DNA from: Flavihumibacter sp. ZG627
Lineage (GTDB): Bacteria; Bacteroidota; Bacteroidia; Chitinophagales; Chitinophagaceae
Assembly (NCBI RefSeq): GCF_000814325.1
Contig: NZ_JPHF01000001.1
Span: forward strand, 496,001 to 560,000
Direction: 5' to 3'
DNA: 64,000 bases
The position numbers were made by a program, and so were the translations under genes. The notes under the pieces are model-generated. The model was not told the DNA's origin and ran no database searches. It was given only the letters and a program-made list of their open reading frames with translations. Below, piece after piece: positions 36,014-44,755 of the stretch (position 1 is the stretch's first letter; every line of letters starts with the position of its first letter).

Positions 36014-36949
36014 ATGGGTGCAGTTATTGAAGTAAAGAACCTGGTAAAGGCTTTCGGCGACCTGCTGGCAGTGGATGATCTCTCATTCACTGTATATGAG
36101 GGGGATGTTTATGGATTCCTCGGACAAAATGGGGCAGGTAAATCCACCACCATAAGGATGCTGCTTTCTTTGATCAGACCCGATTCCGGAAATATCACAC
36201 TACTTGGGAAATCACTTCTCACCAAAAGGCACGCCATATTGCGGCAGATTGGTGCAGTAATTGAAAGACCCGACCTCTACAAATACCTCAGCGCCTATGA
36301 GAACCTCTCCATTTTTGCCCGAATGAGCGGTATAAAACCTGTCAATCGCAGTTTGATGGATCAACTTGAACAGGTGGGTTTGGCAGAGCGTGCTCATAGT
36401 CGTGTGGAAACTTATTCGCAGGGCATGAAACAGCGGTTAGGTATTGCCGTTGCATTGATTCATGATCCGCGGCTGGTTATTCTTGATGAACCTACTAACG
36501 GGCTCGATCCCCAGGGTATTGCTGATATGCGCAACCTTATAATCGGCCTGAGCCGCAATCTGAAAAAAACAGTGCTTGTTTCTTCCCATCTTCTGAGTGA
36601 GATCGAACAGATTGCTACCCGAATGATCATTATTGATAAGGGCAAAAAGATAGTAGAGGGTAACGTAGATGAATTATTTCATCCTGGTAACAACAGGGTG
36701 CACCTCGAAGTAGCTGAACAGGAAAAAGCCTGGCAACTGCTTTCTGAAAGCAGGTGGGGCCAGAACCTTGAAAGGGAGGATAATGCACAGTTGGCCCTGC
36801 AAATGCCACCAGAAGATGTTCCCCTGCTGGTGCAGTTTCTTGTAAAAAATGAGATCAGCATACTCTCCGTAAGAAAGGCAAATACACTGGAAGATTATTT
36901 CTTATCCCTAACCGCAGGAAAACAACATGTTGCAGCTTTTACAAATTGA
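36014..36949 (+). CDS. ABC transporter ATP-binding protein (ABC-2 type)
   Basis: This 311-residue ATPase subunit energises an ABC-2 exporter. Walker A is GQNGAGKSTT, the signature is SQGMKQRLG (YSQGM in place of LSGGQ, common in this branch), Walker B is LVILDEPTNGLDP, and the switch His is in SSHLLSEIE. A C-terminal ~80-residue extension is typical of NatA/GldA-like proteins. The frame opens at a TTG (36008); the ATG at 36014 is preferred. The permease gene overlaps its 3' end by 23 bases. Confidence 0.93.
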   Translation: MGAVIEVKNLVKAFGDLLAVDDLSFTVYEGDVYGFLGQNGAGKSTTIRMLLSLIRPDSGNITLLGKSLLTKRHAILRQIGAVIERPDLYKYLSAYENLSIFARMSGIKPVNRSLMDQLEQVGLAERAHSRVETYSQGMKQRLGIAVALIHDPRLVILDEPTNGLDPQGIADMRNLIIGLSRNLKKTVLVSSHLLSEIEQIATRMIIIDKGKKIVEGNVDELFHPGNNRVHLEVAEQEKAWQLLSESRWGQNLEREDNAQLALQMPPEDVPLLVQFLVKNEISILSVRKANTLEDYFLSLTAGKQHVAAFTN

Positions 36950-37766
36950 ACTATTTAAGATTTTTCGCAGACCACGAACCTATATCAGTTTTGTGGCAAT
37001 CGGCGCTATTGTAATGCTTATTTTACTGGCATTCTATGTTGATGGGGCAAACTATATGGCATTTGGACTTCAAAGCCTCACGCAGAGTTTTGAGATACAG
37101 GGGAATGTTTTGAATGGATACCTGATCTGTTTCATCATACTCCAAACACTCCTGATCCATGTGCCTTTGCTGATTGCTCTTGTAGCTGGCGACCAGGTGG
37201 CAGGGGAGGCCAATATGGGAACGCTACGGCTTCTTATCACCAAGCCAGTGAGCCGCACCAACCTTATGCTTGCAAAATTCTTTGCATCCGCAATATATAC
37301 CATGATGTTACTGGTATGGATGGCATTCCTTGCATTATTACTGCCCGTGCTGATTTTCGGTACAGGTGATCTGATGATCCTCAAAAGCGAAGAAGTTGTG
37401 GTGCTGTCAAAAGCAGATGTGTTATGGCGTTATTTTGCAGCTTTCGGGTTTGCGGCAATTGCCATGACAACAGTTGCAGCACTGGCATTCCTGCTTTCGA
37501 TATTTGCCGAAAATTCTATTGGTCCTATTGTTTCCACGATGAGTGTGATTATTGTGTTCACCATTCTGAGCACTCTCGATATCCCAATTTTTAATGCAAT
37601 CAAACCTTTTCTGTTTACAACACATATGATCGGATGGAAAGGATTCTTTGATGAGCCCGTTTCATGGCAGCAGGTTCTGCAATCGGCAGGAATTTTGATC
37701 ATACACATAGTTGGCCTCGTAGTGGCCTCCGTAATAATTTTTAGAAAAAAAGATATTCTATCCTGA
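36927..37766 (+). CDS. ABC-2 type transporter permease
   Basis: The 279-residue inner-membrane protein has six hydrophobic segments in the ABC-2 pattern: one near the N-terminus (ISFVAIGAIVMLILLAF), a hydrophilic stretch with the conserved element VAGEANMGTLRLLITKPVSRTNLMLAKF, then five more helices. It overlaps the ATPase gene by 23 bases, so the two are coupled. A LolA-like periplasmic protein follows after 1 base. Together they suggest export of a lipid, lipoprotein or other hydrophobic cargo, although the family is too diverse to name it. Confidence 0.9.
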   Translation: MLQLLQIELFKIFRRPRTYISFVAIGAIVMLILLAFYVDGANYMAFGLQSLTQSFEIQGNVLNGYLICFIILQTLLIHVPLLIALVAGDQVAGEANMGTLRLLITKPVSRTNLMLAKFFASAIYTMMLLVWMAFLALLLPVLIFGTGDLMILKSEEVVVLSKADVLWRYFAAFGFAAIAMTTVAALAFLLSIFAENSIGPIVSTMSVIIVFTILSTLDIPIFNAIKPFLFTTHMIGWKGFFDEPVSWQQVLQSAGILIIHIVGLVVASVIIFRKKDILS

Positions 37767-37767
37767 A

Positions 37768-38520
37768 ATGAAAGCTATTACCATAAAATTTTCGCTTGCA
37801 GTACTTCTGCATCATTGTACTAATATTAAACGGGTTATTCCCATACTGCTGGTCATGCTGTTATTATCGGGCACCAGTAACTTGCTGGCGCAGGATGCAA
37901 ATGGATTATTGTCTGAAATTAAAACAAAGCTTCAGAAGGTAAATGACTATGTAGGTGAAGGCAACCTCGTAACTGATGTATCCTTTATTAATATTCCCGA
38001 TTCAAAAGTGAAGGTCTATTTCCGGCAACCAGACCAATTCAGAATAATCAAAGCCGATGGTATTTCCATTTTTCCTAAAGGTGGAATGAGTGTTAGTCTC
38101 AATACTCTTTTATCGGGAAAAGACTTTGTTGCTGTGCCGGGTGGTTATACAACCTACAATAAAAAGAAAATGGCCGTTGTGAAACTTTTGCCAGTGGCAG
38201 AAAATAGTGATGTGGTGTTAACTACCCTGGTAGTTGATGAATCAACCGCGTTGGTACACAAAACCACTACAACCACAAAAGACAATGGTACTTACGAAAC
38301 ATTTTTGGAATACGGAAAATATCTATCCTGGGGCTTGCCCGATAAGGTTCTTTTTGTTTTCAATACCAATGCATACAAGCTACCTAAAGCGGTTACTATG
38401 GAATATGAAGGAAGTAAAAAAGCCGCAGCTAAAAAACCTGCCGGTGATGGCAAAGGACGCGTATCCGTTACATATGATCGTTACCTCATCAATAAAGGCC
38501 TTCCCAAAGGGATATTCTAA
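37768..38520 (+). CDS. LolA-like periplasmic carrier protein
   Basis: The 250-residue protein has a long N-terminus with a signal segment (IPILLVMLLLSGTSNLLAQ) and then the pattern of LolA/LolB-fold proteins: an early helix LLSEIKTKLQKVNDYVGEGNL, strands VKVYFRQPDQFRIIKADG and DFVAVPGGYTTYNKKK, and a late helix/strand pair. Proteins of this fold bind lipids or lipoproteins in a hydrophobic half-barrel. It starts one base after the ABC permease stop, so the three genes form an operon. A role in carrying the exported cargo across the periplasm is an inference. A Lys/Ala-rich loop lies near residue 225. Confidence 0.72.
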   Translation: MKAITIKFSLAVLLHHCTNIKRVIPILLVMLLLSGTSNLLAQDANGLLSEIKTKLQKVNDYVGEGNLVTDVSFINIPDSKVKVYFRQPDQFRIIKADGISIFPKGGMSVSLNTLLSGKDFVAVPGGYTTYNKKKMAVVKLLPVAENSDVVLTTLVVDESTALVHKTTTTTKDNGTYETFLEYGKYLSWGLPDKVLFVFNTNAYKLPKAVTMEYEGSKKAAAKKPAGDGKGRVSVTYDRYLINKGLPKGIF

Positions 38521-38522
38521 CC

Positions 38523-38549
38523 TCCATCACTCCATCCCTCCATCACTCC
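38523..38549. repeat. Octamer tandem repeat in the LolA-like/pdxA junction
   Basis: TCCATCAC (38523), TCCATCCC (38531) and TCCATCAC (38539) run in tandem. The pdxA stop codon lies inside the last copy. The two genes converge here with only 22 bases between their stops. Confidence 0.7.
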
Positions 38550-39649
38550 TCTTCAATGCGTTCATCCACCGCGTTGGCTAAAAACCGGTTGCTTACTTTT
38601 TTCAGTGGATTGCTGCGATTGGCTATGAATTCCTCCCTTTGGCGGATTATATCCAAACAGGTGAAAATGGCACTGAACATGGAACTTTCATCTGCCACAT
38701 TCTTTCCTGCTATGTCAAAAGCGGTACCGTGATCAGGTGATGTACGCACTACCGGGAGTCCTGCAGTAAAATTAACCCCCTCTCCATGAGCAAGTGACTT
38801 AAAAGGAATTAGTCCCTGGTCATGATACATTGCAAGCACAGCATCAAAGCGTTCGTGGTATCCACGTGCAAAAAATGCATCAGCGGAAAATGGTCCCTGC
38901 ACTATACTATTGCCCTGTTGTTTAAATTCCTTAATGGCAGGTTTAATGATCTCCTCCTCTTCGTTTCCGATCAATCCCTCATCGCCTGCATGTGGATTAA
39001 GTCCCAATACTGCGATCTTTGGTTTGTCTATTCCAAAATCCTTACGCATACTATCCTCTACCAGCCTTAGTTTAGATAATATATTCTGTTTTGTGATGAA
39101 TGGTCCTACTGCAGTTACAGGAACATGTTCAGTTAACAGCGCCACCCGCATATTGGGTGCAACCATAAGCATAAGAACTTCTCTCGCATTGAAAGCATCT
39201 TTCAGGTAGGGGGTATGGCCGGTGAAAGGAAAGGATTCTCCCTGGGTGTTTTTTTTGTTTATAGGAGCAGTAACCAATCCGTCGATATGTCCCTCTTTCA
39301 AAGCCTGCACAGCACTGGTGAGTGATATTACAGCAAATTTTCCACCTGCCTCCGTTAGTAGGCCCGGGGTAATGGCTACATCTTCTTCCCAGCAATTAAA
39401 TACGTTCACCTGCTTATGGTTGAGGCGGCCGAAATCTTTTAAGCTCTGGAAGTTTAAATTGTTTTCAGGCAATGCCTTCCGGTAAAAATTGATGGCTTTG
39501 TTGCTGGCAAAAATAACCGGGGTACATATTTCAAGAAGCCTGCTATTTGATATGGTTTTAAGGATCAGCTCCAGGCCAATACCATTGAGGTCACCACAGC
39601 TGATACCTATAACGGGACGGTTATTATCGGGAATAGTTGACATGGTCAT
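38543..39649 (-). CDS. pdxA: 4-hydroxythreonine-4-phosphate dehydrogenase
   Basis: PdxA oxidises 4-phosphohydroxythreonine in the vitamin B6 pathway (the DXP-dependent branch). The 368-residue protein matches the family: GISCGDLNGIGLEL at the N-terminus, PINKKNTQGESFPFTGHT with substrate-binding and metal-binding residues, LGLNPHAGDEGLIGNEE, the metal ligand in MYHDQGLIPFK, and the C-terminal RTSPDHGTAFDIAGK. The length is a little above the typical ~330 residues because of an extra segment near residue 50 and a C-terminal tail. It is divergent from rsmA, as in many bacteria where pdxA and rsmA are neighbours. Confidence 0.95.
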   Translation of the reverse strand: MTMSTIPDNNRPVIGISCGDLNGIGLELILKTISNSRLLEICTPVIFASNKAINFYRKALPENNLNFQSLKDFGRLNHKQVNVFNCWEEDVAITPGLLTEAGGKFAVISLTSAVQALKEGHIDGLVTAPINKKNTQGESFPFTGHTPYLKDAFNAREVLMLMVAPNMRVALLTEHVPVTAVGPFITKQNILSKLRLVEDSMRKDFGIDKPKIAVLGLNPHAGDEGLIGNEEEEIIKPAIKEFKQQGNSIVQGPFSADAFFARGYHERFDAVLAMYHDQGLIPFKSLAHGEGVNFTAGLPVVRTSPDHGTAFDIAGKNVADESSMFSAIFTCLDIIRQREEFIANRSNPLKKVSNRFLANAVDERIEEE

Positions 39650-39699
39650 TGATTAAGAAAGTGTAAAAATACAATATTCGGGGGGCGCGGGCAATACTG

Positions 39700-39707
39700 T
39701 ATTTTTG
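39700..39707 (+). promoter_or_regulatory. Predicted -7 box (TATTTTTG) of rsmA
   Basis: TATTTTTG matches TAnnTTTG, with TTCG at 39677-39680 nineteen bases upstream as a near -33 element. The ATG at 39716 is only 8 bases after the box, so the leader would be a few bases at most. Confidence 0.5.
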
Positions 39708-39715
39708 CGGGCGCT

Positions 39716-40477
39716 ATGTATACACTTAAAAAATCACTGGGTCAACATTTCCTCCGCGATGAAAATATTTGTCGCAACATCGTAGCTGCCCTTTTGGAAA
39801 GGCCATTTACCAAGCTCCTGGAAGTAGGCCCTGGTGGTGGTGCGCTTACCAAACACCTCCTAACTATTGACGGTATAGAATTCAAAGCAGTGGAGTTGGA
39901 TACGGAGAAAGTACAATACCTTCAAAAGACCTTTCCGGCACTTGTAGGTAAACTCATCCATCAAAGTTTTCTGGATATTGATCCGCCGTTTGAAGGAAGC
40001 TTCACCGTAGTGGGAAATTTCCCTTACAATATCTCAACACAGATACTTTTTAAGATCCTTGAATGGGATGGGCAGGTGGAAACAGTTATAGGGATGTTCC
40101 AGAAAGAAGTGGCACAGCGCGTTGCAGCAGCACCCGGCTCAAAGGTGTATGGAGTTATTAGTGTATTGATCCAGGCCTTTTACCGGGTTGATTATCTTTT
40201 CGATGTATCTCCTGAATGTTTTATGCCGCCACCTAAAGTGATGAGCGGTGTAATTCGCCTTGTACCAGTTGATGATATACCTCTCATGCGTAGCCGAAAG
40301 GACTTTACACTACTTGTGAAAACAGCATTTAATCAACGACGTAAGACGCTTCGAAATGCAGTGCGGGGATTGTTTCCTCCCGAGGTGCTGGCTGATTCTT
40401 TTTTTAACCAACGGGCCGAACAACTTACAGTGGCTGAATTTGCGGCCCTAACTTTCAAAATGAATGGCAATGGCTAA
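39716..40477 (+). CDS. rsmA: 16S rRNA (adenine(1518)-N(6)/adenine(1519)-N(6))-dimethyltransferase
   Basis: RsmA (KsgA) dimethylates two adjacent adenines near the 3' end of 16S rRNA during small-subunit maturation. The 253-residue protein has the N-terminal [11 protein letters not shown], the SAM-binding [10 protein letters not shown] and the catalytic VGNFPYNIS, plus the small C-terminal domain with [12 protein letters not shown]. It stands divergent to pdxA. The next gene begins inside its last codons. Confidence 0.96.
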   Translation: MYTLKKSLGQHFLRDENICRNIVAALLERPFTKLLEVGPGGGALTKHLLTIDGIEFKAVELDTEKVQYLQKTFPALVGKLIHQSFLDIDPPFEGSFTVVGNFPYNISTQILFKILEWDGQVETVIGMFQKEVAQRVAAAPGSKVYGVISVLIQAFYRVDYLFDVSPECFMPPPKVMSGVIRLVPVDDIPLMRSRKDFTLLVKTAFNQRRKTLRNAVRGLFPPEVLADSFFNQRAEQLTVAEFAALTFKMNGNG

Positions 40478-41393
40478 AGTGCTGATAACAGCTAAAGTGC
40501 ATCCATGGATGGCTGAAACACTGGAAGGGAAAGGTTATGAAGTACTCTACCTTCCTGCGATCTCTTATGATGAATTGAAAGAGATCGCGAAGGATGTTAT
40601 TGGCCTCGTTGTAACCACCCGGCTAACGATAGACAGACATGTACTGGATGCTGCACCAAACCTAAGATGGATCGCCCGGCTTGGAAGTGGCATGGAACTT
40701 ATAGATGTTAGCTATGCAGAATCGAAAGGCATAAAATGCGTTAGCAGCCCCGAAGGAAATCGTAATGCAGTTGCTGAACATGAACTGGGAATGTTATTAT
40801 CACTGCTCAACAAAATAAACAGTAGCGCATGTGAAGTGAAAGAAAGAAAATGGATTCGTGACGCAAACAGGGGAACTGAACTGACTGGTAAAACTGTTGG
40901 GATTATCGGCTTCGGGAATACGGGGGGTGCTTTTGCACGGCTTCTGGAACCTTTTGGAGTAACAGTGTTGGCGTATGATCGTTATCGTTATGACTTTGCC
41001 CGTGGTTATATTCATGAGGCCAACCTGCAGCAGATCTGCCGGTATGCGAATGTTATCAGCATGCATGTTCCCCTTACCGACGAAACATTTCATATGGCAG
41101 ATGATGATTTTTTTGACAGCCTTCAACTTCAACCTGTATTTCTTAATACCAGCCGGGGTAAAGTACAAGATACATCTGCGCTTATACGTGCCATCGAAAA
41201 GGGTAAGATCCGCGCTGCGGGCCTCGATGTGCTTGAAAATGAGAAACTTGAATCCTATTCTGAACTCGAATATCAACAACTAACCTGGCTTTGCAGCCAG
41301 CCTAATGTTCTTATAACACCTCATATAGCAGGGTATAGCGAGGAAGCATACCTGAAAATGGCACAGGTGGTTGTTAATAAATTATTCCTATAG
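40464..41393 (+). CDS. D-isomer specific 2-hydroxyacid dehydrogenase (phosphoglycerate dehydrogenase-like)
   Basis: This is a 309-residue NAD-dependent dehydrogenase of the SerA/formate-dehydrogenase-like superfamily. The NAD-binding glycine motif [17 protein letters not shown] lies near residue 140. The catalytic Arg is in [11 protein letters not shown], the Glu follows in the DVLENE region, and the His is in [10 protein letters not shown]. There is no ACT domain, so it is the short form; the substrate could be phosphoglycerate, glyoxylate or pyruvate analogues. It overlaps rsmA by 14 bases (from ATG 40464; an alternative ATG is at 40470), implying coupled translation of unrelated functions. 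Confidence 0.85.
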   Translation: MAMAKVLITAKVHPWMAETLEGKGYEVLYLPAISYDELKEIAKDVIGLVVTTRLTIDRHVLDAAPNLRWIARLGSGMELIDVSYAESKGIKCVSSPEGNRNAVAEHELGMLLSLLNKINSSACEVKERKWIRDANRGTELTGKTVGIIGFGNTGGAFARLLEPFGVTVLAYDRYRYDFARGYIHEANLQQICRYANVISMHVPLTDETFHMADDDFFDSLQLQPVFLNTSRGKVQDTSALIRAIEKGKIRAAGLDVLENEKLESYSELEYQQLTWLCSQPNVLITPHIAGYSEEAYLKMAQVVVNKLFL

Positions 41394-41536
41394 TATATTG
41401 AACCGTTAGTATGGTAAAAATTGTATTTTTTTATATAAGCTAAAAAAATATATAATTTCTTACCGCGTGGCAATCTTAACATTTAATTAAGTTTAAAAAA
41501 CATAAACTATATTGGCGTCGTAAAAATTAACCGCAC

Positions 41537-44500
41537 ATGAGAAAAATTTTATCACTGCTTTCCCTGGGCATGCTATGTTGTGCCTTATCATTTGGGCAAG
41601 CAAAAACTGTAAGTGGTCGGGTAACGGATGACAAAGGCAATCCTGTTCCCTATGCCACTGTGAAATTGAAAGGAAGTAAACAAGGCGTTTCAGCCGACCA
41701 GAACGGTAATTATACCATTTCTGTTAAACCTGGTGACATACTTGTTATTTCCTCAACAGACATCGTGCCGAAAGAAGTTACTGTCGGCGATGCAATTGTT
41801 TTAAACGTTCAGGTTCAGCAAAATGATGCTGCACTGAGTGAAGTGATCGTAACTGCACTTGGATTGAAAAGGGAGAAGAAAGCACTGGGATATGCCGCCC
41901 AGGAAGTTTCAGGCGAGAACCTGACTTTCTCCAATAATGTGGATGTAAGTTCGGCTCTGGCAGGTAAAGTTGCCGGAGTAAGACTTCTTGGATCTCCTTC
42001 TTCTACTTTCGACAATGCCAATATTATGATCCGTGGTGTGCAGGGATTGGGCCTTACCACACCTCTTTATGTCCTCGATGGAACTCCTGTTGACCAGAAT
42101 GCAGTAAGTATGGATAATGTTGAGTCCATTACAGTACTGAAAGGTGCCGCTGCAACTGCTCTTTATGGTCAGCGTGGTGCTGCGGGTGTTGTAGTTCTAA
42201 CCTCCAAAAAAGGTAAACGTAATTCCGGATCTACAATTGATGTGAAGAGTAGTATCAGTTTTGAAAAAGTATCTATTCTTCCTGAGTACCAAAACTCCTA
42301 TGCAGGGGGTTATAGTTCTGCGCTTAGTAATCCTGCCCAGTATGGTGGCTATATGGATGACCAGGGTTGGTACAAATTCTTGTATGATCCTAGTATTCAC
42401 CCTGCCGAATGGGCTGGATGGGATGGTCAGAATATCCTGGAATATGGTGCCGATGAAAGTTGGGGGCCTAAGATTGATGGTACTACCCAATACCGTCCGT
42501 GGTATAGCTGGTATCCTGGAGAAAATTTTGGTAAAACAGAAGTTATCAGGGCACAACCAAATAATGTGAAAGACTATTTTGAGACTGGCCGAAATCTTAC
42601 CAATTCAGTGGCTTTCAATAATAGTGGCGCAAGTCATACTTTCCGATTGTCATACCTGAACCAGGATAGAAAACTAATCCTGCCTAATACAAAGCGTCAA
42701 CTTCACCAGTTGGGTATGAACGGTATCTATGACATTTCTAGCCGGGTTTCTATATCAACTGATATGCAGTATACCCTTGATGAAAGAACTGGTCAGCCAT
42801 TTGAAACTTACCGTAATGATGGTTTGAACGTAACGCAGAACTTTAACCAATGGTTCCAGCGGCAGTTAGATATCAAAGGCATGAAGAATTACCGTGAACC
42901 AGATGGTCGTGTTAATTCATGGAACATCGGAGATCCTAATACTACCGGCGATATCAATGCAATTACAACTCCCCAATACTGGGATAATCCTTTCTTTATA
43001 GCTAATGAAGCATATGGCACCAGCAGAACACACCGCCTCGTAGGAAATGTTGGACTTACAGTTGAAATTCTGAAAGGCTTGAAATGGTATTCCTATGTCA
43101 GAAAAAGCTCGTACAATTCTGTAAACGATTTCAGAAGGGGAACTGGTGGTCTCGAATTGGATGCATATTCACAGAGCCAGGACCAGAACAATGAAATGAA
43201 CTATGAAACAAACCTTGGTTATGTGAAGAAGTTCGGTAATATTTCTTTTGATGGCTATATTGGTGGAAACATCCGTAAAAGTAAAAGAGAATGGCAGAGC
43301 ATGTCTACCAACGGCGGACTTTCAGTTCCAAACTGGTTTAATATCCGTGCTTCAAAAGAAAAGGCAAATTATTTTAATGATCTTGATCAGCGTATGGTCA
43401 GAAGTGTGTATGGTAAAGCTTCTTTCGGCTTTAAGAACTTCCTTTTCCTGGATGTTACAGCACGTAATGACTGGTCTTCTGCATTACCACTTGATAACAA
43501 CTCTTATTTCTACCCTTCTGTTACTACCAGTTTTGTATTCTCTGACTTATTGCAGGGAGATATTAAAGATTGGCTGACCTTCGGTAAATTACGTCTGGCC
43601 TACGCTTCAGTTGGATCTGATATCGACTATGCACAGGTTAATACCGACCTTGTTGGTGGTGCGCCATTTGCTGGTACACCAATAGTTACTACAGGAAACA
43701 TTTACAGAAGCGGCCGGGTAACTCCTGCACTTGCAAAATCTTATGAGGCTGGTCTTGAACTAAAATTGTTCAGAAAGCTTGGTGTTGACTTCACGGTGTA
43801 CCAGAATGACAATACTGACCAGATCATCAATGTTGACGTGTCGGCAACAAGTGGTTTCAACCAGGCACAGGTTAATGCTGGTTTGATCCGTGCAAAGGGA
43901 TGGGATCTGACACTAACTGGTGATATCCTTAGTGACAGGAACAAAGCATGGCAGGTGAGCTTCAACCTTGCACAGAATAAGAGTGAGATCGTAGAACTTG
44001 CCGAAGGCCTTAATACTTATTTGTATTCAACTACCTGGAATGATACTCGCCTTGAGCACAGGGTAGGCAAGCAATGGGGTACACTTGTAGGAAGAAAGTA
44101 CAGAATTGATCCCAAAAATGGTAAAGTTATCATTGGAACAAATGGTGTTCCACAGTATGACATCAACCAGGAGATTGGAAACGTTCTTCCTGAATTCACA
44201 GGAGGATTTGTAAATAATTTCCGTTACAAGGCTTTTGATCTTTCTTTCTCTATTGATTTCCAGAAAGGCGGTATGTTTTATTCAACCACAAGAATGTTCC
44301 TGGAAGGAACCGGGCTTGCTGCTGAAACTGTTGGTGTGAACGATAAAGGCAATGATATTCGTTCTTTCCCAAGTTTGGGTGGTGGTGTTCGTGTAGATGG
44401 TAGTGATGGAAATGGTGGCGACAGAACTGTTTATGTTCCTGCTCGCCGGCACTACTATACCAACCTGCAACGTGATGCAAATAGCTTTGTATATGACGCC

Positions 44501-44734
44501 TCTTACGTAAAATTGCGTGAAGTTCGCCTTGGCTATAATCTTCCTAGTAACATTACTAAAAAGGTGATGGTGAAGGATGCTAACTTCAGCGTATTTGTTA
44601 GCAATGCATGGTTGATTTATGCTGAAACCAAAGATCTGGGAATTGACCCTTCTGAGCTTGAATCATCATGGACAGAAGGTGGGCAGTTGACAGCAACCCG
44701 CCAGATTGGTGCAAGCCTGAAACTTACATTCTAA
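41537..44734 (+). CDS. SusC/RagA family TonB-linked outer membrane protein
   Basis: This is a 1065-residue outer-membrane transporter of the SusC type. The signal peptide (LSLLSLGMLCCALSFGQ) is followed by a carboxypeptidase-regulatory-like domain (~22-100: TVSGRVTDDKGNPVPYATVKLKG), a plug (~115-225 with NIMIRGVQGLG and the SusC signature VESITVLKGAAATALYGQRGAAGVV) and a long barrel ending in LKLTF. It forms the gate for glycans or peptides together with the SusD lipoprotein encoded 21 bases downstream. No glycosidase, peptidase or anti-sigma gene is adjacent, so the substrate cannot be inferred. Confidence 0.96.
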   Translation: MRKILSLLSLGMLCCALSFGQAKTVSGRVTDDKGNPVPYATVKLKGSKQGVSADQNGNYTISVKPGDILVISSTDIVPKEVTVGDAIVLNVQVQQNDAALSEVIVTALGLKREKKALGYAAQEVSGENLTFSNNVDVSSALAGKVAGVRLLGSPSSTFDNANIMIRGVQGLGLTTPLYVLDGTPVDQNAVSMDNVESITVLKGAAATALYGQRGAAGVVVLTSKKGKRNSGSTIDVKSSISFEKVSILPEYQNSYAGGYSSALSNPAQYGGYMDDQGWYKFLYDPSIHPAEWAGWDGQNILEYGADESWGPKIDGTTQYRPWYSWYPGENFGKTEVIRAQPNNVKDYFETGRNLTNSVAFNNSGASHTFRLSYLNQDRKLILPNTKRQLHQLGMNGIYDISSRVSISTDMQYTLDERTGQPFETYRNDGLNVTQNFNQWFQRQLDIKGMKNYREPDGRVNSWNIGDPNTTGDINAITTPQYWDNPFFIANEAYGTSRTHRLVGNVGLTVEILKGLKWYSYVRKSSYNSVNDFRRGTGGLELDAYSQSQDQNNEMNYETNLGYVKKFGNISFDGYIGGNIRKSKREWQSMSTNGGLSVPNWFNIRASKEKANYFNDLDQRMVRSVYGKASFGFKNFLFLDVTARNDWSSALPLDNNSYFYPSVTTSFVFSDLLQGDIKDWLTFGKLRLAYASVGSDIDYAQVNTDLVGGAPFAGTPIVTTGNIYRSGRVTPALAKSYEAGLELKLFRKLGVDFTVYQNDNTDQIINVDVSATSGFNQAQVNAGLIRAKGWDLTLTGDILSDRNKAWQVSFNLAQNKSEIVELAEGLNTYLYSTTWNDTRLEHRVGKQWGTLVGRKYRIDPKNGKVIIGTNGVPQYDINQEIGNVLPEFTGGFVNNFRYKAFDLSFSIDFQKGGMFYSTTRMFLEGTGLAAETVGVNDKGNDIRSFPSLGGGVRVDGSDGNGGDRTVYVPARRHYYTNLQRDANSFVYDASYVKLREVRLGYNLPSNITKKVMVKDANFSVFVSNAWLIYAETKDLGIDPSELESSWTEGGQLTATRQIGASLKLTF

Positions 44735-44755
44735 CCTATCAAAACCAAATTAGAA

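Noticed and set aside
41394-41536. Pho-box-like array before the SusC gene
   Set aside because: One TTAACA occurs near 41477, but no further unit lies at 11-bp steps and no TAnnTTTG box is in register.
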